Made by a program: the position numbers and the translations under genes
Origin: Siphonodentalium dalli
Taxonomy: Eukaryota; Mollusca; Scaphopoda; Gadilida; Siphonodentaliidae
Assembly (NCBI GenBank): GCA_032622095.1
Contig: CP136064.1
Location: 51,464,073 to 51,528,072, forward strand
Direction: 5' to 3'
DNA: 64,000 nucleotides
Shown here: one piece after another, positions 1-11,178 of the stretch
Layout: each line of letters starts with the position of its first letter
Numbering within the stretch: the stretch's first letter is position 1
The notes under the pieces: model-generated
Told to the model about the DNA's origin: nothing
Databases searched by the model: none
The model's input: only the letters and a program-made list of their open reading frames with translations

Positions 1-302
1 TTCAACCGATTCATAAAATTCACTCATAACGACACTCAGTACATTTCATAGATACTTCACAACCATTTTTGTTCAAATCGGAGAGAAAAAAATTTTGACA
101 AATTTTGCCCCTCCCCTAGCCCGGAAATATTTGAGCGGACCCTTGTCAAAATTTCCTGGTTTGGTCTTCTGTCTATGTTTAAGACGCTCACATAGACCAA
201 ATCCAGTTGTTGCGCTTCGTCTAGGAGAAGATCTGGGCACAAGCACTTTCTACACATGGACTTTATTAGTACATTTTTCGATGTATTATAACTTGGTCAT
301 TT
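1..302 (+). repeat. Internal sub-repeat A
   Basis: Begins ttcaaccgattcataaaatt and matches sub-repeat B at an offset of 302-303 bp. Shared blocks include caaccgatt at the start, gacaaattttg (97 versus 399), cccctcccc, cggacc, and agaagatctgggcac (226 versus 529). Positions 136-240 align with 439-543 without a gap at 73 of 105 bases (about 70%, counted by eye). The end of A (attataacttgg, near 285-296) resembles the ataactctgg end of B, which sets the unit at about 302 bp. The A/B divergence is far older than the divergence between whole monomers, so the duplication preceded amplification of the array. Confidence 0.85.
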
Positions 303-545
303 CTCAACCGATTTACAAAATTCTTTCACGAGTAGCATCAGTACGTCGTATAGATACCCGACAGTAAAAATGGTTGGAATCGGTGACAAGAAAAAATTGA
401 CAAATTTTGCACCCCTCCCCAGGTCAACAAATTGTTTTCGGACCTTGGTGAAAATTTCCCCGATTCTTACCCTTTCGTTAATAAACACGATTACGAGAAC
501 CGAATTCAGCTGTTTGGCTTCGTATAAAAGAAGATCTGGGCACAA
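57..545 (-). pseudogene. Paired related minus-strand frames in A and B (possible decayed coding repeat)
   Basis: On the minus strand both sub-repeats read a similar peptide beginning CPDLLL, then E-A, Q-L and V-x-V-x-V. The B version is at 545-300 and the A version at 257-60. They lie in the same phase, separated by one TGA (299-297) and an open linker. Over the first 35 aligned residues 19 are identical, with no gap. The B frame ends with KEFCKSVEK, and sub-repeat A encodes the similar SEFYESVEK in another phase. This could mean the ancestral 302-bp element was coding, but 70% DNA identity alone can produce much of this similarity. The B frame has no ATG near its start, and variant a at 440 (copies 32, 34, 38, 39) puts a stop into it. 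I would not call it a live gene. Confidence 0.15.
171..197 (+). repeat. Imperfect hairpin inside sub-repeat A
   Basis: The arms gtctatgt (171-178) and acatagac (190-197) are perfect reverse complements around an 11-nt loop. The pairing can resume outside with tttgg (160-164) and ccaaa (197-201) across a bulge. Sub-repeat B has lost this complementarity, so the hairpin is specific to A. Its function is unknown and it may be fortuitous. Confidence 0.4.
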
Positions 546-606
546 ACTTTTTCCATTTGTTTTGTTTAAGGGCCATAACTCTGGAAATCAAGTTGGGACA
601 CAAACC
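303..606 (+). repeat. Internal sub-repeat B
   Basis: Second, diverged copy of the approximately 302-bp element. It carries the better preserved version of the terminal motif, aagggccataactctgg (578-594), where A has only a remnant ending ataacttgg. From memory, ggccataactctgg-type strings are common in dispersed repeats of bivalve genomes, which is the main clue to the host. The exact right edge of B is uncertain because A has no counterpart beyond about 302. Confidence 0.8.
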
Positions 607-755
607 TAAATGTTTCGATTCCATGTAACTTGGCAAGGTGCATATACCTACCAAATTCCAATGTTATACCTTTTAAACTGTCTGAGATATAAGAGTTACA
701 AAATATATTAAGAACTATAAATAATGAAAAATAAAAATAAAAATATGAATAACAA
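607..755 (+). other. AT-rich spacer with A/T tracts
   Basis: No gene seen. The stretch lies between sub-repeat B and the inverted repeat and becomes strongly AT-rich toward its right end, with two AATAAA hexamers on the plus strand (730-735 and 736-741). Position 666 is a diagnostic site: a in copies 1-16 and 20, c in copies 17-19 and 21-51. Positions 732-733 are ta in most copies but gc in copies 24, 26, 42 and 47-51, which destroys the first AATAAA. No plausible transcript feeds these hexamers, so they are probably chance products of AT-rich sequence. Confidence 0.6.
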
Positions 756-785
756 TATACTTCCATATTAAAATATGGAAGTATA
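756..785 (+). repeat. Perfect inverted repeat, 14-bp arms, 2-nt loop
   Basis: The arms tatacttccatatt (756-769) and aatatggaagtata (772-785) are exact reverse complements separated by aa. This is the strongest palindrome in the monomer and it sits exactly where the A/B-derived half meets the ORF-bearing half. It recurs every 1,242 bp. It holds the stop codon of the minus-strand 162-codon frame (768-770). Such a structure could mark a fusion of two element ends, a relic of terminal inverted repeats, or a hairpin that helps rearrangement or replication slippage. None of these is shown by the sequence alone. Confidence 0.8.
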
Positions 786-1256
786 ATAAGGGAATCGCGC
801 GGAATTGATTGGAATGTCGATATTATGATTTATTGACATTTCTGTGTTCAGTTTGAACGTTCTGGTGTGACCCCCACCCATGCATCGAAATTTGGTGACG
901 CGGATAGAATAGTCGTCATATATCTGCCAATTTTCGAGATATCGAGCTAATTTTTGCGTCATTGTGTTCGTACTTGATTCCCCTTTAACAGTTAGCGGGG
1001 TTCTGGTGAGGTATTGTGGCGACATTCTACTATGTAGGCCAATATGTATGTTGTTAAGTATATACTTTTCGAATATCTCTGGCCTCCATCGACATAATGC
1101 GGCAAGTTGGTAGTCGTTTAGAAGTACTCGAAATTCCCCATCGAATGACACCAAACACGTGACGATCGGTTGAAGGAATTTAAATTGATAGTGCATTTTC
1201 TGTAAACTTGAACAAAAGGAAGGGGCCACAATTTCTACATTTTTCAACCGATTCAT
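768..1256 (-). CDS. Uncharacterised 162-codon open frame, one per monomer (representative copy)
   Basis: Reads on the minus strand from ATG at 1256-1254 to TAA at 770-768 in the inverted repeat. A GTG lies three codons upstream (1265-1263) directly after an in-frame TGA, so in a eukaryote the first usable start is the ATG and the product would be 162 aa. The first codons lie in sub-repeat A of the following copy, so the frame spans the monomer junction as drawn here. The predicted protein begins MNRLKNVEIV and ends FPYYTSIF. I see no signal peptide, no membrane segment and no family motif that I recognise; a glycine triplet followed by His (residues 127-130) is the only eye-catching string. 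The frame is open in 47 of 51 complete copies. Most substitutions I located in it change a residue: P87S in copies 10 and 13, R105P in copies 12, 15 and 20, Q50K in copy 40. One, at 34321, is silent. That pattern gives no sign of purifying selection. It may be a non-coding chance frame or a captured gene fragment. Confidence 0.2.
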   Translation of the reverse strand: MNRLKNVEIVAPSFCSSLQKMHYQFKFLQPIVTCLVSFDGEFRVLLNDYQLAALCRWRPEIFEKYILNNIHIGLHSRMSPQYLTRTPLTVKGESSTNTMTQKLARYLENWQIYDDYSIRVTKFRCMGGGHTRTFKLNTEMSINHNIDIPINSARFPYYTSIF

Positions 1257-4200
1257 AAAATTCACTCATAACGACACTCAGTACATTTCATAGATACTTC
1301 ACAACCATTTTTGTTCAAATCGGAGAGAAAAAAATTTTGACAAATTTTGCCCCTCCCCTAGCCCGGAAATATTTGAGCGGACCCTTGTCAAAATTTCCTG
1401 GTTTGGTCTTCTGTCTATGTTTAAGACGCTCACATAGACCAAATCCAGTTGTTGCGCTTCGTCTAGGAGAAGATCTGGGCACAAGCACTTTCTACACATG
1501 GACTTTATTAGTACATTTTTCGATGTATTATAACTTGGTCATTTCTCAACCGATTTACAAAATTCTTTCACGAGTAGCATCAGTACGTCGTATAGATACC
1601 CGACAGTATAAATGGTTGGAATCGGTGACAAGAAAAAATTGACAAATTTTGCACCCCTCCCCAGGTCAACAAATTGTTTTCGGACCTTGGTGAAAATTTC
1701 CCCGATTCTTACCCTTTCGTTAATAAACACGATTACGAGAACCGAATTCAGCTGTTTGGCTTCGTATAAAAGAAGATCTGGGCACAAACTTTTTCCATTT
1801 GTTTTGTTTAAGGGCCATAACTCTGGAAATCAAGTTGGGACACAAACCTAAATGTTTCGATTCCATGTAACTTGGCAAGGTGCATATACCTACCAAATTC
1901 CAATGTTATACCTTTTAAACTGTCTGAGATATAAGAGTTACAAAATATATTAAGAACTATAAATAATGAAAAATAAAAATAAAAATATGAATAACAATAT
2001 ACTTCCATATTAAAATATGGAAGTATAATAAGGGAATCGCGCGGAATTGATTGGAATGTCGATATTATGATTTATTGACATTTCTGTGTTCAGTTTGAAC
2101 GTTCTGGTGTGACCCCCACCCATGCATCGAAATTTGGTGACGCGGATAGAATAGTCGTCATATATCTGCCAATTTTCGAGATATCGAGCTAATTTTTGCG
2201 TCATTGTGTTCGTACTTGATTCCCCTTTAACAGTTAGCGGGGTTCTGGTGAGGTATTGTGGCGACATTCTACTATGTAGGCCAATATGTATGTTGTTAAG
2301 TATATACTTTTCGAATATCTCTGGCCTCCATCGACATAATGCGGCAAGTTGGTAGTCGTTTAGAAGTACTCGAAATTCCCCATCGAATGACACCAAACAC
2401 GTGACGATCGGTTGAAGGAATTTAAATTGATAGTGCATTTTCTGTAAACTTGAACAAAAGGAAGGGGCCACAATTTCTACATTTTTCAACCGATTCATAA
2501 AATTCACTCATAACGACACTCAGTACATTTCATAGATACTTCACAACCATTTTTGTTCAAATCGGAGAGAAAAAAATTTTGACAAATTTTGCCCCTCCCC
2601 TAGCCCGGAAATATTTGAGCGGACCCTTGTCAAAATTTCCTGGTTTGGTCTTCTGTCTATGTTTAAGACGCTCACATAGACCAAATCCAGTTGTTGCGCT
2701 TCGTCTAGGAGAAGATCTGGGCACAAGCACTTTCTACACATGGACTTTATTAGTACATTTTTCGATGTATTATAACTTGGTCATTTCTCAACCGATTTAC
2801 AAAATTCTTTCACGAGTAGCATCAGTACGTCGTATAGATACCCGACAGTAAAAATGGTTGGAATCGGTGACAAGAAAAAATTGACAAATTTTGCACCCCT
2901 CCCCAGGTCAACAAATTGTTTTCGGACCTTGGTGAAAATTTCCCCGATTCTTACCCTTTCGTTAATAAACACGATTACGAGAACCGAATTCAGCTGTTTG
3001 GCTTCGTATAAAAGAAGATCTGGGCACAAACTTTTTCCATTTGTTTTGTTTAAGGGCCATAACTCTGGAAATCAAGTTGGGACACAAACCTAAATGTTTC
3101 GATTCCATGTAACTTGGCAAGGTGCATATACCTACCAAATTCCAATGTTATACCTTTTAAACTGTCTGAGATATAAGAGTTACAAAATATATTAAGAACT
3201 ATAAATAATGAAAAATAAAAATAAAAATATGAATAACAATATACTTCCATATTAAAATATGGAAGTATAATAAGGGAATCGCGCGGAATTGATTGGAATG
3301 TCGATATTATGATTTATTGACATTTCTGTGTTCAGTTTGAACGTTCTGGTGTGACCCCCACCCATGCATCGAAATTTGGTGACGCGGATAGAATAGTCGT
3401 CATATATCTGCCAATTTTCGAGATATCGAGCTAATTTTTGCGTCATTGTGTTCGTACTTGATTCCCCTTTAACAGTTAGCGGGGTTCTGGTGAGGTATTG
3501 TGGCGACATTCTACTATGTAGGCCAATATGTATGTTGTTAAGTATATACTTTTCGAATATCTCTGGCCTCCATCGACATAATGCGGCAAGTTGGTAGTCG
3601 TTTAGAAGTACTCGAAATTCCCCATCGAATGACACCAAACACGTGACGATCGGTTGAAGGAATTTAAATTGATAGTGCATTTTCTGTAAACTTGAACAAA
3701 AGGAAGGGGCCACAATTTCTACATTTTTCAACCGATTCATAAAATTCACTCATAACGACACTCAGTACATTTCATAGATACTTCACAACCATTTTTGTTC
3801 AAATCGGAGAGAAAAAAATTTTGACAAATTTTGCCCCTCCCCTAGCCCGGAAATATTTGAGCGGACCCTTGTCAAAATTTCCTGGTTTGGTCTTCTGTCT
3901 ATGTTTAAGACGCTCACATAGACCAAATCCAGTTGTTGCGCTTCGTCTAGGAGAAGATCTGGGCACAAGCACTTTCTACACATGGACTTTATTAGTACAT
4001 TTTTCGATGTATTATAACTTGGTCATTTCTCAACCGATTTACAAAATTCTTTCACGAGTAGCATCAGTACGTCGTATAGATACCCGACAGTAAAAATGGT
4101 TGGAATCGGTGACAAGAAAAAATTGACAAATTTTGCACCCCTCCCCAGGTCAACAAATTGTTTTCGGACCTTGGTGAAAATTTCCCCGATTCTTACCCTT

Positions 4201-7200
4201 TCGTTAATAAACACGATTACGAGAACCGAATTCAGCTGTTTGGCTTCGTATAAAAGAAGATCTGGGCACAAACTTTTTCCATTTGTTTTGTTTAAGGGCC
4301 ATAACTCTGGAAATCAAGTTGGGACACAAACCTAAATGTTTCGATTCCATGTAACTTGGCAAGGTGCATATACCTACCAAATTCCAATGTTATACCTTTT
4401 AAACTGTCTGAGATATAAGAGTTACAAAATATATTAAGAACTATAAATAATGAAAAATAAAAATAAAAATATGAATAACAATATACTTCCATATTAAAAT
4501 ATGGAAGTATAATAAGGGAATCGCGCGGAATTGATTGGAATGTCGATATTATGATTTATTGACATTTCTGTGTTCAGTTTGAACGTTCTGGTGTGACCCC
4601 CACCCATGCATCGAAATTTGGTGACGCGGATAGAATAGTCGTCATATATCTGCCAATTTTCGAGATATCGAGCTAATTTTTGCGTCATTGTGTTCGTACT
4701 TGATTCCCCTTTAACAGTTAGCGGGGTTCTGGTGAGGTATTGTGGCGACATTCTACTATGTAGGCCAATATGTATGTTGTTAAGTATATACTTTTCGAAT
4801 ATCTCTGGCCTCCATCGACATAATGCGGCAAGTTGGTAGTCGTTTAGAAGTACTCGAAATTCCCCATCGAATGACACCAAACACGTGACGATCGGTTGAA
4901 GGAATTTAAATTGATAGTGCATTTTCTGTAAACTTGAACAAAAGGAAGGGGCCACAATTTCTACATTTTTCAACCGATTCATAAAATTCACTCATAACGA
5001 CACTCAGTACATTTCATAGATACTTCACAACCATTTTTGTTCAAATCGGAGAGAAAAAAATTTTGACAAATTTTGCCCCTCCCCTAGCCCGGAAATATTT
5101 GAGCGGACCCTTGTCAAAATTTCCTGGTTTGGTCTTCTGTCTATGTTTAAGACGCTCACATAGACCAAATCCAGTTGTTGCGCTTCGTCTAGGAGAAGAT
5201 CTGGGCACAAGCACTTTCTACACATGGACTTTATTAGTACATTTTTCGATGTATTATAACTTGGTCATTTCTCAACCGATTTACAAAATTCTTTCACGAG
5301 TAGCATCAGTACGTCGTATAGATACCCGACAGTAAAAATGGTTGGAATCGGTGACAAGAAAAAATTGACAAATTTTGCACCCCTCCCCAGGTCAACAAAT
5401 TGTTTTCGGACCTTGGTGAAAATTTCCCCGATTCTTACCCTTTCGTTAATAAACACGATTACGAGAACCGAATTCAGCTGTTTGGCTTCGTATAAAAGAA
5501 GATCTGGGCACAAACTTTTTCCATTTGTTTTGTTTAAGGGCCATAACTCTGGAAATCAAGTTGGGACACAAACCTAAATGTTTCGATTCCATGTAACTTG
5601 GCAAGGTGCATATACCTACCAAATTCCAATGTTATACCTTTTAAACTGTCTGAGATATAAGAGTTACAAAATATATTAAGAACTATAAATAATGAAAAAT
5701 AAAAATAAAAATATGAATAACAATATACTTCCATATTAAAATATGGAAGTATAATAAGGGAATCGCGCGGAATTGATTGGAATGTCGATATTATGATTTA
5801 TTGACATTTCTGTGTTCAGTTTGAACGTTCTGGTGTGACCCCCACCCATGCATCGAAATTTGGTGACGCGGATAGAATAGTCGTCATATATCTGCCAATT
5901 TTCGAGATATCGAGCTAATTTTTGCGTCATTGTGTTCGTACTTGATTCCCCTTTAACAGTTAGCGGGGTTCTGGTGAGGTATTGTGGCGACATTCTACTA
6001 TGTAGGCCAATATGTATGTTGTTAAGTATATACTTTTCGAATATCTCTGGCCTCCATCGACATAATGCGGCAAGTTGGTAGTCGTTTAGAAGTACTCGAA
6101 ATTCCCCATCGAATGACACCAAACACGTGACGATCGGTTGAAGGAATTTAAATTGATAGTGCATTTTCTGTAAACTTGAACAAAAGGAAGGGGCCACAAT
6201 TTCTACATTTTTCAACCGATTCATAAAATTCACTCATAACGACACTCAGTACATTTCATAGATACTTCACAACCATTTTTGTTCAAATCGGAGAGAAAAA
6301 AATTTTGACAAATTTTGCCCCTCCCCTAGCCCGGAAATATTTGAGCGGACCCTTGTCAAAATTTCCTGGTTTGGTCTTCTGTCTATGTTTAAGACGCTCA
6401 CATAGACCAAATCCAGTTGTTGCGCTTCGTCTAGGAGAAGATCTGGGCACAAGCACTTTCTACACATGGACTTTATTAGTACATTTTTCGATGTATTATA
6501 ACTTGGTCATTTCTCAACCGATTTACAAAATTCTTTCACGAGTAGCATCAGTACGTCGTATAGATACCCGACAGTAAAAATGGTTGGAATCGGTGACAAG
6601 AAAAAATTGACAAATTTTGCACCCCTCCCCAGGTCAACAAATTGTTTTCGGACCTTGGTGAAAATTTCCCCGATTCTTACCCTTTCGTTAATAAACACGA
6701 TTACGAGAACCGAATTCAGCTGTTTGGCTTCGTATAAAAGAAGATCTGGGCACAAACTTTTTCCATTTGTTTTGTTTAAGGGCCATAACTCTGGAAATCA
6801 AGTTGGGACACAAACCTAAATGTTTCGATTCCATGTAACTTGGCAAGGTGCATATACCTACCAAATTCCAATGTTATACCTTTTAAACTGTCTGAGATAT
6901 AAGAGTTACAAAATATATTAAGAACTATAAATAATGAAAAATAAAAATAAAAATATGAATAACAATATACTTCCATATTAAAATATGGAAGTATAATAAG
7001 GGAATCGCGCGGAATTGATTGGAATGTCGATATTATGATTTATTGACATTTCTGTGTTCAGTTTGAACGTTCTGGTGTGACCCCCACCCATGCATCGAAA
7101 TTTGGTGACGCGGATAGAATAGTCGTCATATATCTGCCAATTTTCGAGATATCGAGCTAATTTTTGCGTCATTGTGTTCGTACTTGATTCCCCTTTAACA

Positions 7201-9936
7201 GTTAGCGGGGTTCTGGTGAGGTATTGTGGCGACATTCTACTATGTAGGCCAATATGTATGTTGTTAAGTATATACTTTTCGAATATCTCTGGCCTCCATC
7301 GACATAATGCGGCAAGTTGGTAGTCGTTTAGAAGTACTCGAAATTCCCCATCGAATGACACCAAACACGTGACGATCGGTTGAAGGAATTTAAATTGATA
7401 GTGCATTTTCTGTAAACTTGAACAAAAGGAAGGGGCCACAATTTCTACATTTTTCAACCGATTCATAAAATTCACTCATAACGACACTCAGTACATTTCA
7501 TAGATACTTCACAACCATTTTTGTTCAAATCGGAGAGAAAAAAATTTTGACAAATTTTGCCCCTCCCCTAGCCCGGAAATATTTGAGCGGACCCTTGTCA
7601 AAATTTCCTGGTTTGGTCTTCTGTCTATGTTTAAGACGCTCACATAGACCAAATCCAGTTGTTGCGCTTCGTCTAGGAGAAGATCTGGGCACAAGCACTT
7701 TCTACACATGGACTTTATTAGTACATTTTTCGATGTATTATAACTTGGTCATTTCTCAACCGATTTACAAAATTCTTTCACGAGTAGCATCAGTACGTCG
7801 TATAGATACCCGACAGTAAAAATGGTTGGAATCGGTGACAAGAAAAAATTGACAAATTTTGCACCCCTCCCCAGGTCAACAAATTGTTTTCGGACCTTGG
7901 TGAAAATTTCCCCGATTCTTACCCTTTCGTTAATAAACACGATTACGAGAACCGAATTCAGCTGTTTGGCTTCGTATAAAAGAAGATCTGGGCACAAACT
8001 TTTTCCATTTGTTTTGTTTAAGGGCCATAACTCTGGAAATCAAGTTGGGACACAAACCTAAATGTTTCGATTCCATGTAACTTGGCAAGGTGCATATACC
8101 TACCAAATTCCAATGTTATACCTTTTAAACTGTCTGAGATATAAGAGTTACAAAATATATTAAGAACTATAAATAATGAAAAATAAAAATAAAAATATGA
8201 ATAACAATATACTTCCATATTAAAATATGGAAGTATAATAAGGGAATCGCGCGGAATTGATTGGAATGTCGATATTATGATTTATTGACATTTCTGTGTT
8301 CAGTTTGAACGTTCTGGTGTGACCCCCACCCATGCATCGAAATTTGGTGACGCGGATAGAATAGTCGTCATATATCTGCCAATTTTCGAGATATCGAGCT
8401 AATTTTTGCGTCATTGTGTTCGTACTTGATTCCCCTTTAACAGTTAGCGGGGTTCTGGTGAGGTATTGTGGCGACATTCTACTATGTAGGCCAATATGTA
8501 TGTTGTTAAGTATATACTTTTCGAATATCTCTGGCCTCCATCGACATAATGCGGCAAGTTGGTAGTCGTTTAGAAGTACTCGAAATTCCCCATCGAATGA
8601 CACCAAACACGTGACGATCGGTTGAAGGAATTTAAATTGATAGTGCATTTTCTGTAAACTTGAACAAAAGGAAGGGGCCACAATTTCTACATTTTTCAAC
8701 CGATTCATAAAATTCACTCATAACGACACTCAGTACATTTCATAGATACTTCACAACCATTTTTGTTCAAATCGGAGAGAAAAAAATTTTGACAAATTTT
8801 GCCCCTCCCCTAGCCCGGAAATATTTGAGCGGACCCTTGTCAAAATTTCCTGGTTTGGTCTTCTGTCTATGTTTAAGACGCTCACATAGACCAAATCCAG
8901 TTGTTGCGCTTCGTCTAGGAGAAGATCTGGGCACAAGCACTTTCTACACATGGACTTTATTAGTACATTTTTCGATGTATTATAACTTGGTCATTTCTCA
9001 ACCGATTTACAAAATTCTTTCACGAGTAGCATCAGTACGTCGTATAGATACCCGACAGTAAAAATGGTTGGAATCGGTGACAAGAAAAAATTGACAAATT
9101 TTGCACCCCTCCCCAGGTCAACAAATTGTTTTCGGACCTTGGTGAAAATTTCCCCGATTCTTACCCTTTCGTTAATAAACACGATTACGAGAACCGAATT
9201 CAGCTGTTTGGCTTCGTATAAAAGAAGATCTGGGCACAAACTTTTTCCATTTGTTTTGTTTAAGGGCCATAACTCTGGAAATCAAGTTGGGACACAAACC
9301 TAAATGTTTCGATTCCATGTAACTTGGCAAGGTGCATATACCTACCAAATTCCAATGTTATACCTTTTAAACTGTCTGAGATATAAGAGTTACAAAATAT
9401 ATTAAGAACTATAAATAATGAAAAATAAAAATAAAAATATGAATAACAATATACTTCCATATTAAAATATGGAAGTATAATAAGGGAATCGCGCGGAATT
9501 GATTGGAATGTCGATATTATGATTTATTGACATTTCTGTGTTCAGTTTGAACGTTCTGGTGTGACCCCCACCCATGCATCGAAATTTGGTGACGCGGATA
9601 GAATAGTCGTCATATATCTGCCAATTTTCGAGATATCGAGCTAATTTTTGCGTCATTGTGTTCGTACTTGATTCCCCTTTAACAGTTAGCGGGGTTCTGG
9701 TGAGGTATTGTGGCGACATTCTACTATGTAGGCCAATATGTATGTTGTTAAGTATATACTTTTCGAATATCTCTGGCCTCCATCGACATAATGCGGCAAG
9801 TTGGTAGTCGTTTAGAAGTACTCGAAATTCCCCATCGAATGACACCAAACACGTGACGATCGGTTGAAGGAATTTAAATTGATAGTGCATTTTCTGTAAA
9901 CTTGAACAAAAGGAAGGGGCCACAATTTCTACATTT

Positions 9937-11178
9937 TTCAACCGATTCATAAAATTCACTCATAACGACACTCAGTACATTTCATAGATACTTCACAACC
10001 ATTTTTTTTCAAATCGGAGAGAAAAAAATTTTGACAAATTTTGCCCCTCCCCTAGCCCGGAAATATTTGATCGGACCCTTGTCAAAATTTCCTGGTTTGG
10101 TCTTCTGTCTATGTTTAAGACGCTCACATAGACCAAATCCAGTTGTTGCGCTTCGTCTAGGAGAAGATCTGGGCACAAGCACTTTCTACACATGGACTTT
10201 ATTAGTACATTTTTCGATGTATTATAACTTGGTCATTTCTCAACCGATTTACAAAATTCTTTCACGAGTAGCATCAGTACGTCGTATAGATACCCGACAG
10301 TAAAAATGGTTGGAATCGGTGACAAGAAAAAATTGACAAATTTTGCACCCCTCCCCAGGTCAACAAATTGTTTTCGGACCTTGGTGAAAATTTCCCCGAT
10401 TCTTACCCTTTCGTTAATAAACACGATTACGAGAACCGAATTCAGCTGTTTGGCTTCGTATAAAAGAAGATCTGGGCACAAACTTTTTCCATTTGTTTTG
10501 TTTAAGGGCCATAACTCTGGAAATCAAGTTGGGACACAAACCTAAATGTTTCGATTCCATGTAACTTGGCAAGGTGCATATACCTACCAAATTCCAATGT
10601 TATACCTTTTAAACTGTCTGAGATATAAGAGTTACAAAATATATTAAGAACTATAAATAATGAAAAATAAAAATAAAAATATGAATAACAATATACTTCC
10701 ATATTAAAATATGGAAGTATAATAAGGGAATCGCGCGGAATTGATTGGAATGTCGATATTATGATTTATTGACATTTCTGTGTTCAGTTTGAACGTTCTG
10801 GTGTGACCCCCACCCATGCATCGAAATTTGGTGACGCGGATAGAATAGTCGTCATATATCTGCCAATTTTCGAGATATCGAGCTAATTTTTGCGTCATTG
10901 TGTTCGTACTTGATTCCCCTTTAACAGTTAGCGGGGTTCTGGTGAGGTATTGTGGCGACATTCTACTATGTAGGCCAATATGTATGTTGTTAAGTATATA
11001 CTTTTCGAATATCTCTGGCCTCCATCGACATAATGCGGCAAGTTGGTAGTCGTTTAGAAGTACTCGAAATTCCCCATCGAATGACACCAAACACGTGACG
11101 ATCGGTTGAAGGAATTTAAATTGATAGTGCATTTTCTGTAAACTTGAACAAAAGGAAGGGGCCACAATTTCTACATTT
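9937..11178 (+). repeat. Copy 9: monomer with two private substitutions
   Basis: Differs from copies 1-8 by t at 10007 (g elsewhere, making a run of eight t) and t at 10071 (g elsewhere). It marks the right edge of the homogeneous block. Confidence 0.8.

Larger units (their letters stand above)
1..1242 (+). repeat. Reference monomer (copy 1) with internal map
   Basis: Used here as the standard copy. Order on the plus strand: sub-repeat A (about 1-302), sub-repeat B (about 303-606), AT-rich spacer (607-755), perfect inverted repeat (756-785), then about 460 bp of sequence unrelated to A or B that carries a minus-strand open frame. The A/B part and the ORF part differ in character. A and B are diverged copies of one element, whereas the right part is present once per monomer. 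This suggests a composite unit, formed from an older duplicated repeat joined to another sequence at or near the inverted repeat and then amplified as a whole. That origin is inference. Confidence 0.9.
1..9936 (+). repeat. Copies 1-8: near-identical block
   Basis: Eight monomers in exact 1,242-bp register. The only change I located is t at 1609 (a in other copies), which turns a plus-strand TAA into TAT in copy 2 and lengthens a short fortuitous frame. All carry a at the site equivalent to 666. This is the most homogeneous run in the window, suggesting very recent duplication or conversion. Changes silent in every frame I compared could have been missed. Confidence 0.85.

Noticed and set aside
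95-367. Plus-strand frame of about 90 codons in sub-repeat A
   Set aside because: It starts at TTG with no ATG at its head in most copies, overlaps the minus-strand frame, and shows no recognisable domain. The 100-codon ATG version in copies 25 and 27 arises from one base change.
370-609. Plus-strand 79-codon ATG frame in sub-repeat B
   Set aside because: Present in every copy only because copies are identical. It shares its low-complexity LTNFAP-like peptide with the A frame, overlaps the minus frame and has no known motif.
566-766. Minus-strand 66-codon frame starting in the inverted repeat
   Set aside because: It is rich in Tyr, Phe and Ser because it reads an AT-rich spacer. No domain is seen and it tolerates the ta to gc and a/c variants freely.
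1156-1161. CACGTG E-box-like site repeated in every monomer
   Set aside because: A 6-bp palindrome is expected by chance and there is no promoter context to support binding.
1-1242. Monomer length as seven nucleosome repeats (about 177 bp each)
   Set aside because: The arithmetic fits, but there is no 177-bp sub-period in the sequence. The visible internal period is about 302 bp.
1165-1252. Ten-base inverted match (atcggttgaa at 1165-1174, ttcaaccgat at 1243-1252)
   Set aside because: The match does not extend beyond ten bases and the arms are 68 bp apart, so it is probably chance.
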